A DNA stretch of 64,000 nt from Amia ocellicauda (taxonomy: Eukaryota > Chordata > Actinopteri > Amiiformes > Amiidae), in assembly GCF_036373705.1 (NCBI RefSeq), contig NC_089856.1:411501-475500 (forward strand), in the 5' to 3' direction. Positions 30,761 through 41,394 of this stretch are shown piece after piece. Within the stretch, counting starts at the first letter, position 1. Every line of letters begins with the position of its first letter. Made by a program: the position numbers and the translations under genes. The notes beneath the pieces were generated by a model. The model saw only the letters and a list, made by a program, of their open reading frames with translations, ran no database searches and was not told the origin of the DNA.

Positions 30761-32099
30761 CTTCTGTACAGTGTCATTGTTCCTCGTTCCTTATTGTTCT
30801 GTTATGTTCTGTGAAACAAAGATCTGCAGTGTTCTATGGTCTGCATTTTTAATCTCCTACTTTGCCTACTTTTCATTCTGGGTTTTGAACAATGAAAGCT
30901 AGTCTGGGTGGTTCTTCTACGACTGTCTGGATTCACTGTGTGCTGGTACTGGAGATCCTTCGTGTTGCAGAACTTCAGACCGAGCTGCTGGCTGGAGTGA
31001 CCGTTTTTGACATGTGGATGGTTTGGGTTTGTATTCCATTACTATAATGTGGAATTCCTTCAATAGCAGAGAGCAGCAGATACTAATGCAGTGTTTACAG
31101 TGGAGGGAGAGTCCATAACTTCTAAGCCACAGTTACAGGAACTGGGTTGTTCAGAAGAATTATCATGATGTTTTGATCGAAGTGAGCATATTGAAGGTAC
31201 ATGGATTAACAGTAAAGCGCTTATTTCACATTTGCCCATTGGACGTACATGGACTGATACTAAAGGAAAGTATTGTTGCACTTATTTTGTTTGCAGTCAC
31301 TAAAGCTTTAACTGAAACTGAAGTTACTGTACACTGGTGTTCAATAATTGTGACTGATTTTTATTGGCCTAAGCCAGGTAACCACACAATGCCAAGTCTA
31401 CATGGGCTCTCATGAAACATGTTGGGTGTTACAGCACAATAACATCTAATCTAGTGTGGTGAGATTATCGTATGTGCAGAGAAGTGTGCAATGTACATGA
31501 GAAGGTTTAGTTAACCAAAGCTGTGAGCTGCTGGAAAAGCTTTGACAATGCACCTCACAAGTGCTTGAATGTATTTGTGTGCGTGATACAGTTGTATAGG
31601 CCTACATACAGTATTTTAACAGTATTTTTACAGTAGGCTGTAAATAAGACAAAGTGTGATGACTTCAGACCTAATCAAAGTAACTACAATAATACTACTC
31701 CAGTGCCAGTGGAAGATAAAGCACAGGTTAAATTAAATTAATGGCAAAGCAAATTGGATCTAATTTTATTTAGTTAAATCACACTTTGTAATCTTATTTA
31801 GAATAGCCTACAGGTGTGTTTGTGTCTGTGTCACATTGTGAGTATGAAATCAAAAATGATTTATGTCTGATAGTGTAAAATCATAACAGTGTATGATGGT
31901 GGCAAGTACAACAAGGCATATTTTCATGTACTAGAACTGAAATCCAATTTTGGCTACAGTTTATCAGATGATATAGTAATTTCAATGATAGCATGTTTTT
32001 AATTTGTTAACGGTTTCCATGTAATTTTTGTAGTTATACGATTTTACAGTCATTAACAAGAGTTTAAATAACAAGAAACACATATTTTGTATCTGTTGC
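30761..32099. other. Intergenic stretch without recognised genes
   Basis: AT-rich. Short frames show no recognisable similarity. Confidence 0.4.
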
Positions 32100-32700
32100 G
32101 TTCAAGGCACTTGTCCCTGAGCAATATGGCCCCCGGCTTACATACTGCCCCTCATAGAGCGAATATAGGCGGGCCGCTGTAGATCTCTATGGCCTGGGCT
32201 CGCCAGTGACGGCAGTTTGCGAACGAACGAATCAGTTCGATGGAATGTTGTAAGAGACCGGAAGGAACGGACGCGTCACAATTCTTCTTGTGATCACCGG
32301 CCCGCCCGCTGCCCCCTCGCCCGCCCTGTCATTGAGGGGCGTGTGCGTCCGCCAAGACAAGCTCAGTCTTGCTTGATTTGAGTGGGGCCAGTGCGGAGCG
32401 CCGCTGGGGGTCGGGAACGGAAAGACCCGAATAGTCCAGTGCCGTCTTTCTTTCAGTTCCCAGAGAGCTGGAGACTCGGAAGACACGGCTCTGCTATTGG
32501 GTCCGTTCATGTGGGGCTGCACTGGCACCTTCCCGACCTTCGCACTGAACTGAAGAAGAAGAACCGCGATTCCCATCCCCAGGGCTCTCCAGCCGGGTCC
32601 TCGGTGGGAAGAGGGGCTTGTGCCGGATCAGGGCAGGGAAGGCGCTGTATTGATCTGGACACAGAGCAGCTGCACTGACCCTGCTGTGTGTTCAACACTT
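32100..32700. promoter_or_regulatory. CpG-rich block, candidate CpG island
   Basis: GC- and CpG-rich sequence (GGCGGGCCGCTG, GGCCCGCCCGCTGCCCC, GGGGCGTGTGCGTCCGCC) stands out from AT-rich surroundings. It could be a promoter with a first exon, but no donor and downstream coding exon can be linked to it, and the frames in it are not recognisable. The nearest + strand gene begins about 8 kb away with its own CpG-rich start. Confidence 0.45.
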
Positions 32701-33631
32701 TTAACGGTTCACAATTGTATAAAAGCTTTATATTAGTTTTCTTTCCTGTTGCGGTGGTTGTTGGGAATGCTTTCTTACAGTTTGGGTGAGAAGTACCTGT
32801 GAGAAGTGATTTTAAAGCAAATGTATCTAGAACTGACAGACTTATTATGACTTTAAGATTGTTAAACCTTCTGCTTTTTACAGCTTGAGTGCAATAGTCT
32901 CCTGCATTATATTCTTTTTAAATAAAGGACACAGTAAATCAAATTAAAATCAAATCACATTTATTTATAGAGCACATTTAAACACATCAAATGCTACACA
33001 ATAGATACAATAAAAAACAAGCACATAAAGCAACACATACAAAACTAACACTATACACATGACATAACATAACATAGCTGCCCTTATGCACACTGGTAGG
33101 CCATGGAGAAGAGATGGGCCTTCAGACAGGATTGGCGTGTGTGAGTAGTAGGGGTAGACCTCACGCACAGTGTGAGGCTGTTCTCTGTGGTGAGTCCGAG
33201 GCTCTGATGCGTTTGCTATTCTAACACATTTGGAGTGCTAACAATCTGCTAGATATTTATATAAATAAAATCATGTCAGCCGCCAGCAGTCGCAGAGAGG
33301 CCGGCCAGCGGGCGACCAGAGTGGCCAGAATAAAGGGATTTCCTGGTGATAGAGAGGTTCATTGTTCCTCTGGTTTTGATACAGGTGTTTTCCCCGTGTT
33401 TGTAAAGGCTTGTTGTTTTGACACGGGGTGTGTTGCACTTGGCGAAGTCGCCCCAGAGTGCTTCACAGATTAAAGCACACAATTGTGCATCATACTTCTC
33501 CTGAGCACAGGGGTGTTATTTATCAGTGGACTGCATGAGTTATTTCTTAGCATTTTAACATCAAAAAGGTTTTACAGTGTCAGTAGCTTTAGCCAATTGA
33601 ACTATAACTTATAATTGAATGTATAACATAC
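32701..33631. other. Intergenic stretch without recognised genes
   Basis: The patch at 32940-33180 (TCAAATCACATTTATTTATA) resembles the tail of a dispersed fish retroelement, from memory only. No gene is supported. Confidence 0.3.
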
Positions 33632-34295
33632 ATTTTCTTGGTGACTATGGTCCCAGCTGCCTTGAGATCATTAACAAGATCCTCCTGTGTAGTTCTGGGC
33701 TGATTCCTCACCGTTCTCATGATCATTGAAACTCCACGAGGTGAGATCTTGCATGGAGCCCCAGACCGAGGGAGACTGACAGTTATTTTGTGTTTCTTCC
33801 ATTTGCGAATAATCGCACCAACTGTTGTCACCTTCTCACCAAGCTGCTTGGCGATGGTCTTGTAGCCCATTCCAGCCTTGTGTAGGTCTACAATCTTGTC
33901 CCTGACATCCTTGGACAGCTCTTTGGTCTTGGCCATGGTGGAGAGTTTGGAATCTGATTGATTGATTGCTTCTGTGGACAGGTGTCTTTTATACAGGTAA
34001 CGAGCTGAGATTAGGAGCTCTCCCTTTAAGAGAGTCTCAGCTCGTTACCTGTATAAAAGACACCTGGGAGCCAGAAATCTTGCTGATTGATAGGGGATCA
34101 AATACTTATTTCCCTCATTAACATGCAAATCAATGTCTAACTTTTTTGAAATGCGTTTTTCTGGATTTTTTTGTTGTAATTCTGTCTCTCACTGTTAAAA
34201 TACACCTACCATTAAAATTATAGACTGATAATTTCTTTGTCAGTGGGCAAACGTACAAAATCAGCAGGGGATCAAATACTTTTTTTCCCTCACTG
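33632..34295 (-). pseudogene. Tc1-like (DD34E) transposon fragment, transposase first ~100 codons
   Basis: The minus-strand frame from 33936 repeats the N-terminus of the fragment at 4196-5119 ([20 protein letters not shown] to AAGTIVTKK) with few changes, then leaves the element at about 33632. Only the paired DNA-binding domain remains. The 5' leader hairpin (33980-34065) and the terminal repeat ending CCCTCACTG at 34295 are present. Confidence 0.92.
33980..34065. repeat. Tc1 leader hairpin, second copy
   Basis: AGGTGTCTTTTATACAGGTA pairs with TACCTGTATAAAAGACACCT. It is about 9 bases shorter at the centre than the copy at 4796-4890, and its outer arms are more perfect (GGTAACG against GCTAACG). 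Confidence 0.88.
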
Positions 34296-35242
34296 TATGT
34301 AATACATGAAACTAATGGTGTAAACATTTATTTAATTAAAATCATCCACATAGTTTTCTCGATTTAACTGTACTATAATGTTAATTAAATAGATGAAATG
34401 CTGTTTTGTATTCGGCCAAATTTCTATAAATGACGATGTTGTATATTTATGTGTGCATAATCCTTCTTTTTTTACCATGGTGATGTACACATAAATATAT
34501 GTACCAATTTTGAAAGGTTATACTGTCTGTATATTTTAAAAACTATATATATATGTATATCCTAACTTTAAGGTCTTTGTTTTAGAGAAAGACCACACAT
34601 CACTGCATGAAATATTACAGTATTTTGACATTATTTTTATTCTTCTTCTTAATTAGCTTATTCATTAAATGCATCATCCGTGAGCTGCTGAAATGTACTT
34701 GATTGTTTGGTACGTTATAAAGAAATTAAAAGAAAATTGGGAAACGAACTTGTCTTCTATTTAGATTTGTAAGCTTTCGTTTAACATGTACTATTATTAT
34801 AACCACTCTTCCAGTGTAGTCCCGCAGCTTCGAGTGCAGTAGCGATTGCCGCTGGGAAATGAATTCCAGGCAGGTGGGATTGGCACAGATTGGCACAGAT
34901 TGGCACAGATGAGCGCGGAGAGGAGGCGGGAACAGCGCTCTGCCTGAGCTGAGCTCTAACCTGGGAGGACCAATTGCTCTACAGGAACATTATAAACTGC
35001 TGTTATTAATGTAGCCCTGATTGATGACACCGCTCTGCTCTGTGGCGGGTCGGCACCCTGTCCTGTGTGCAGCCCAGGCTCGGTTCCCCTCCTGGAGGCT
35101 CCTCACACACCGGGTCGCAGGTGCGAGTGACACACTCCAGCGCGGTGCTGTGTAAGGACTTGTACCGGCGCCAACTATAATAAATCAGCCAGGAATCCGC
35201 CATATTTCTATCAATCATACCGCAACTTGGCTTTGCTAAGAA
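34296..35242. other. Intergenic stretch; small 10-bp triplet repeat
   Basis: No gene is supported. TGGCACAGAT is repeated three times at 34881-34910. A GC-richer patch at 34800-35180 has CpGs but no recognisable exon. Confidence 0.4.
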
Positions 35243-35244
35243 TT

Positions 35245-35438
35245 TTGTTGTGACGTCACCTTCGGCGGCTCTCGGCTCTCTTCGTAATCAACGAGGCATT
35301 ATGGGAAATATTCACCAGAAAAGTCCGTATAGTTTCACCCAGGATCTTTGCTATACGGACGTTTCTGGCGAACATTTCCCATAATGCGTTGCTGCTCGCA
35401 AAGACAGCCGATAATCGCCGAAGGTGACGTCACAACAA
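35245..35438. mobile_element. Foldback element with terminal CRE palindromes
   Basis: TTGTTGTGACGTCACCTTCG continues CGG at the left and is mirrored by CGCCGAAGGTGACGTCACAA ending CAA at the right. Farther in, CATTATGGGAAAT and GTCCGTATAG mirror ATTTCCCATAATG and CTATACGGAC. The arms are about 88 bp with scattered mismatches around an 18-base loop. Each end contains TGACGTCA, the full cAMP-response element. No coding capacity. The family is not identified. Confidence 0.8.
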
Positions 35439-35556
35439 GAAGAGATTTAGTGGACAAAATAATCCTTAAAAGTCAGGTTTTGACTCTCTGCTGCCGTATA
35501 GTGGCCTAAATAATGTTTAAATATTTCAGGTTTTGTATTTGTGCTGCTGTAATATA

Positions 35557-36777
35557 CACTCACCTAAAGGATTATTAGGAACACCATACTAATACTGTGT
35601 TTGACCCCCTTTCGCCTTCAGAACTGCCTTAATTCTACGTGGCATTGATTCAACAAGGTGCTGAAAGCATTCTTTAGAAATGTTGGCCCATATTGATAGG
35701 ATAGCATCTTGCAGTTGATGGAGATTTGTGGGATGCACATCCAGGGCGCGAAGCTCCCGTTCCACCACATCCCAAAGATGCTCTATTGGGTTGAGATCTG
35801 GTGACTGTGGGGGCCAGTTTAGTACAGTGAACTCATTGTCATGTTCAAGAAACCAATTTGAAATGATTCGACCTTTGTGACATGGTGCATTATCCTGCTG
35901 GAAGTAGCCATCAGAGGATGGGTACATGGTGGTCATAAAGGGATGGACATGGTCAGAAACAATGCTCAGGTAGGCCATGGCATTTAAACGATGCCCAATT
36001 GGCACTAAGGGGCCTAAAGTGTGCCAAGAAAACATCCCCCACACCATTACACCACCACCACCAGCCTGCACAGTGGTAACAAGGCATGATGGATCCTTGT
36101 TCTCATTCTGTTTATGCCAAATTCTGACTCAACCATCTGAATGTCTCAACAGAAATCGAGACTCATCAGACCAGGCAACATTTTTCCAGTCTTCAACTGT
36201 CCAATTTTGGTGAGCTTGTGCAAATTGTAGCCTCTTTTTCCTATTTGTAGTGGAGATGAGTGGTACCCGGTGGGGTCTTCTGCTGTTGTAGCCCATCCGC
36301 CTCAAGGTTGTACGTGTTGTGGCTTCACAAATGCTTTGCTGCATACCTCGGTTGTAACGAGTGGTTATTTCAGTCAAAGTTGCTCTTCTATCAGCTTGAA
36401 TCAGTCGGCCCATTCTCCTCTGACCTCTAGCATCAACAAGGCATTTTCGCCCACAGGACTGCCGCATACTGGATGTTTTTCCCTTTTCACACCATTCTTT
36501 GTAAACCCTAGAAATGGTTGTGCGTGAAAATCCCAGTAACTGAGCAGATTGTGAAATACTCAGACTGGCCCGTCTGGCACCAACAACCATGCCACGCTCA
36601 AAATTGCTTAAATCACCTTTCTTTCCCATTCAGACATTCAGTTTGGAGTTCAGGAGATTGTCTTGACCAGGACCACACCCCTAAATGCATTGAAGCAACT
36701 GCCATGTGATTGGTTGGTTAGATAATTGCATTAATGAGAAATTGAACAGGTGTTCCTAATAATCCTTTAGGTGAGTG
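35557..36777 (-). mobile_element. Incomer-like (DD36E) transposon, copy D
   Basis: A full-length 1221-bp element with both terminal repeats intact and TA on each side. It belongs to the same subfamily as copy C. It lies on the minus strand, so copies A/B and C/D form long inverted pairs across the window. Confidence 0.94.
35589..36629 (-). pseudogene. Incomer-like transposase, copy D, one nonsense codon
   Basis: The frame has 346 sense-length codons with a single TGA at codon 167 (after LLRHSDG, where the other copies have Arg). It is otherwise uninterrupted from [13 protein letters not shown] to GGQTQY. The helix-turn-helix region, [16 protein letters not shown] and [11 protein letters not shown] are all present with DD36E spacing. 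It is the least damaged copy in the window: both ends complete, one substitution-type lesion. Confidence 0.93.
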
Positions 36778-38481
36778 TAGTAAATATTGTAAATAAATAA
36801 TAATGTTGAAATACATACATGTTTAAATAAAAAAATAAACGATTAAACAGTTAAATAAATTAATGATTACATAAATGTATACATTTCGGTATAATTTCAA
36901 CATTTCTTTATTTATCATTTTGGCATGGATATAGTATAGTATAGTGGTCAAAATAATGCTTTAAAAAAGCTTTTTTTTAAATTTATATATTTATCCCTAC
37001 TGCCGTATAGTTGCCAAATAATGTTTTTAAATCTGGGACACCCAAACTATGGCCCGGGGGCGTAATCTGGCTGCAGACACAGAAGGGTATGGCATGAATA
37101 ATGTATGAATAAAACACCTTTTAAAAATCTCCTTTTAACTCCTTTTACCCTCCATAGTATGCAGTTGTTTTTACTGCAGTTAAAGAAACAGCCATTTGCT
37201 TGATATGACAGGATCCCACCACTGTAATGAAGGAGTACAATTAAACGAAACACAATATACCACAGTACACCACAAAGCACTTTACTGTGTTTATACCACA
37301 CTACACCACCTCTCCTGTCTCTCAGTGACCACAGAAAACAATCAAAAACATATTTATTATTTTAAACTATTTGTTTTATTCCCAAATTAAATATGCAAGG
37401 CATATTTCAGTGTGCCTCCTGCCTCTACCTTTCTTTCCCTTCTCTTCATGAATCACCTCTGCTTCTCCTTTTCTCCAGGCGGGGGTTATTCTAAAGTCCG
37501 TCAGCCGTGTGTGCGGTGAGGCCGAGGGGCCCCAGCTGCATACGACGGGCTCCTGCCCCAGCAGCGTGGCCCCACCACCCCACCCGTGCTCACAAACAGC
37601 CGCGGCTGGAGTGCAGCGGGGGCGACTCTTCCTGTCTCTGCCCTGGCCTGTGTTCGCAAAAACTTCCTGTCATTGTTGTGTCTGTTGGAAATCACAGAGC
37701 TGTGCCAAGCACCCTCCCCCTCCTGCACGTCCCCCAATCGCCCCAATACTGCTCTCCCTCCATCCATCCCTCCCTCCATCCGTCTCTCAGCATCTCTCCC
37801 TCCATCTGTCTCTTAGCCCCTCTCTCTCTCCCTCCGTCTCTCAGCCTCTCTCAGTTCAATTCAATTTGCTTTATTGATGGGAAGAGCACCTGACTCGCTT
37901 CTTCCCCGTGAATGGCGTCTATAAGACAGGGCAGCAGCCAGTCCTGCTGCAGGGAGGCAGGAGACGAGAAGAACGAGGGAGATTTGCTTGTGCACTACGA
38001 TCACGACGTCGGGTGTCTTGTCTTTATTCAGTTCTCCGCGCAGTGAGGGATCTGTGCAGCCGTCTAGCCGGGCTCAGGAGGTGTGTGGATTTCTGTTTGT
38101 GTTTTTGGTTTGGCGCACTGTAAAATAAACTGAAAACTTATCTGCACCATTGCTGCCTTAAACCCCAACTGAGAGCCCCAGCAGGGCTGGACCCCAACCC
38201 CCCACCCTCCCACAACCCAAATATCACCACAACCGGTCCACTCCCATCCCCCTCTCCCTCTGTCTCCAAACTCTGTGTCCCTCTGGCCCTCTGTCCTTGC
38301 TCCTTCCCCTCTCTCTCTCTCTCTCTCTCTCCCTCCCTCTCTCCCTGACAGATTTCCAAACAATACACAATGTGTCTGTTGCCCATGTGTCTGTTCAGCT
38401 GTTTCACAGACATTTCTGGCATTTTTCACTCCATAGCCGACATTGTGACAGCTTTTGTTTTGCACAGTAAAAGACTGAAGC

Positions 38482-38545
<64 letters not shown>

Positions 38546-38881
38546 ATGTGTCTATCTCCGTCTTTCTGTCTTTGTTGCTCTCCTTCCCTGCGCCTCTCTC
38601 TTCCTCTCTCAGATTCAAATTCAAAGTGCTTTATTGGCATGACCAATCCTCTCTCCATTTCACCTTCCTTTTGTCTCATATTTTCTCATTGATTCACCCT
38701 GCAGTTTTGTCCTCTCTCTCTCTCTCTTTCTCTCTCATTTCCTGTTTCTCGACGCTGGGCCAGCAGTAACTCCATGTATTAATGCAACTTAACTTGATTT
38801 ATAACTTTGTAATTTGGACGGGTTGAATCTCTCTCTCATTCCTTGGCTCTCTCTCGCTCTTTCTCTCTCCCTTCTTGGCTC
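36778..38881. other. Transition to GC-rich, CT/GA-rich sequence
   Basis: AT-rich to about 37400, then C/T-rich and CpG-bearing. (CT)n and (TA)n tracts lie at 38310-38345 and 38482-38545. The words ATTCAATTTGCTTTATTGATG (near 37860) and TTCAAAGTGCTTTATTGGCA (near 38620) resemble the tail of a dispersed fish retroelement that also appears at 62524. No gene is supported. Confidence 0.4.
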
Positions 38882-39357
38882 TTATCCTCCCTCTCCCCCC
38901 CTCCTCTCTGAGGTTGGTGCAGCTGCATCTGAGGGGAAACGTCTACAATTACTCTCGCATGAGTCTTCATCATCGTCATCCTCATCGCTGGAGAGCTGCA
39001 AGGCACTTTTGCGACGGTACGTTCGTTTGGCAGGGGAGAAAGAGAGAGCGGGCGTGGCAGGTGTGTGTGGAGTGGGGGCAGAGGAGTCTGGGATGGGGGA
39101 TGGGGGGCCGGGGGGCCTTGAGCTGAGGCCACTGGGAAAACTTTCAATCCCCCATGGCAACAGGGAACAATAAGAGGCTGCTGTGATTGTGTGGGGAAGG
39201 CAGAGACGGGGAGACAATCTCTGCACAAGGTTTTGTAAACGTGTGTCAGTATCTGTGAAATTCCTGAAGATGCACCGGCTACACGTACCTGAACCAGCAC
39301 CCCGTTCCCGAGCCACAGTCGTGACAGTCGAGCTTTTTTCTCTCATTGGATTTGGAC
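38882..39357 (-). CDS. Candidate two-exon 3' end of an unidentified minus-strand gene
   Basis: Not recognised. Exon X at 39357-39289 (69 bases) is preceded by a strong acceptor (CCCTCCCTCCCTCTCAG) and followed by GTACGTG. Exon Y from 39180 follows TCCCCACACAATCACAG and stays open to a TAA at 38882. X ends in the phase that Y needs. Y encodes a Ser/Pro-rich stretch, then SFSPAKRTYRRKSALQL and an acidic SSDEDDDDEDSCES. Basic-then-acidic composition of this kind is more protein-like than its surroundings. A minus-strand AATAAA lies near 38631-38636, but inside a dispersed repeat. No upstream exons were found, and low-complexity DNA can imitate such frames. Confidence 0.28.
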
Positions 39358-39753
39358 CTGAGAGGGAGGGAGGGAGGGTTCTCAGTGTCACAGCTCATTC
39401 ACGACTCCATCATCCAGACACAGCGATTCACACACACACGTCATCCAGCACCGGAATACACACGTCCGAGTTAGGAATTATTGCTATTACTATTGCTCTT
39501 CTATTTCTCTAACTCTTTTTTATTTTACTTCTCTTGACTCTCTGGGTGTTTCCCTCTCTTCCTCTCTCTCTCTCTCCCTCCTCCCCATCACTCCCTTCCC
39601 AACTCAGTTCACTTTGATTAATTTGAAACTGTCTGAATTGCCAAAGCACCCACAGGGCAGAAGCACTCAAATATATACAAGAATAAATACACACACACAT
39701 GCAATACCTATAAGAGTAAAATAAACACGAGAGGTTTAAAAGTGTGCCCCCCC

Positions 39754-39789
<36 letters not shown>

Positions 39790-40149
39790 GTGAAGTGTCC
39801 GCCCCACTCGGGCCCGGCGTGGAGCGCCCATTGTGCAGCGCGGTTGCTGTGCGCTATTGTGTTGTGGATAGATGGCGAGGCGAGGCCGGGGGGGTGTAGC
39901 TGGAGTGAGAAACAGCGTGAGAAGGGGGGTGGCGGTGTCTCTGAGGATGACATCATCCCTGTTGAAAATAAATCTCCGCTCGGGCGGTGATTGGATGTGG
40001 GAGAGAAAGAGAGAGGGAGGGATTGGTCGGCGGCAGACGCGTCTTTTCTTTTCTCTTCCCTTTTCCCTCCTTTCAATTTCCACCCCCCTCCGTGCGCGCG
40101 CTTTGGCTTGGTAATTCCCTAACCCAACCCCCCCCCCCCCCGACACGCA

Positions 40150-40406
40150 TCCCGGCCCCATCGCTAGTGCGCAGGCGCGTCAGGCCAGCTGAGCCCGAGT
40201 TGGTATCGCAGCGACGCCCGGAGCCCACAGACCGTCCGCGGCCGCTTTTGTGTGAGAAGCAGCTCTGCAGGCTGGCAGACACGGCACGGCCACAGCACAG
40301 CCAGCGCCACCGACACACCGGACCTGCCCTCGCTGCCTGCCGCTGCACCGTTCTCTCCCCACCGCCAGCCCGGCGCAGAGAGCCCGGCGCGTCCCGTCCA
40401 GCGCAG
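40150..40406 (+). promoter_or_regulatory. CpG-island promoter and non-coding exon 1 of the PRR36-like gene
   Basis: A dense CpG block (GCGCAGGCGCGTCAGG, CGCAGCGACGCCCGGAGC, CGTCCGCGGCCGC) ends with GTCCAGCGCAG|GTAAGCGCC, a strong donor at 40406. The next good acceptor leading to a coding exon is at 46478. The transcription start is not determined, so the left border is approximate. The link between this exon and the downstream gene is inferred from strand, donor quality and the lack of a start in exon 2's acceptor-proximal part. Confidence 0.5.
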
Positions 40407-40919
40407 GTAAGCGCCCCTTTGTTCGGCAGCGCGCTGGGAGGGGCGCTGCTTAAACTTGGTTTTATTGTTAACCGGTGGAGCTACAATGGTTTCCACGGGT
40501 AGTTTAGATCTGGGAGGGGGCTGGGCTGGGCTGGGCTGGGCATGGCAGGGTGTAGCCCGTCTTCTGCCCGTGTCTCCCCCACGCCAAGACCCAAGTGCTG
40601 CTGGATGTGTTTGAGCCACTAAAACCCAACTGGGAGAGAGAAGCGCGTCGGCCCGTGTCTCGGGTGGCCCGGCCGCTTCCCTCCCCGCTCCGTGTGACGC
40701 CTTTATAATCCTCTGTGTGCAGCCGGCCCGGGAATGGAAATCTAGGCAAATGCTCCCTGTGTGGGGGGGCGGGCTGGAGGCGACGGCCATGGGGTTTCAT
40801 GATGACAAAGCTGGTGGAGCTCGTATCGGCGCTGCTGGGAAGCGCAGAACTGCCTCAGCGCCCCAGTTCTGCGCCGGGCCGGTGACTGCGCACGGCAGCC
40901 CCGCTGCTCCTCAGGTGGG

Positions 40920-40955
<36 letters not shown>
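40920..40955. repeat. (TG)n(TA)n microsatellite
   Basis: TG then TA dinucleotide run. A similar TA run is at 41357-41392. Confidence 0.95.
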
Positions 40956-40963
<8 letters not shown>

Positions 40964-41355
40964 GATGCACCTCGCAGTCATTTTACTCTTATCGGAGAGA
41001 ATATACTTTTCCTTGTAGGATGAAGTGATTGTCTGTGGGGTGTTGTAGTGTGGGTGTAGCTGTGTATCGATGATCATGTCAGCTGGTGTTTTATGGATTT
41101 GTCTACAAAGAGGAGAGGTATGTACACACACACACACACATAATAATGAACCCCGCAGCCGGGAGGGCTGGTCTGCCAGTCCGGTGTGTTGGTCTCCGAC
41201 GGGGGTCGTGTCTGAAGCTCTTTCTGTTTCTCTCCATTGTCCTGCCCGGGAGGGTCTGTGCCCAGCTGGGGGTAATTTAGCTGCGGGAATGCATCCGTTC
41301 ACGCAGTTTGCATTTGCAAAAAAAATAATATATATGATTCGTAGTTATATACCGA

Positions 41356-41394
<39 letters not shown>

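Noticed and set aside
32382..32678. 98-codon frame in the CpG-rich block
   Set aside because: It has no recognisable motif. CpG-rich DNA often leaves long frames open, and no downstream exon could be linked.
37485..37520. Possible small + strand exon after TTCTCCTTTTCTCCAG and before GTGAGG
   Set aside because: Only a splice-like pattern is present, with no coding signal and no partner exon.
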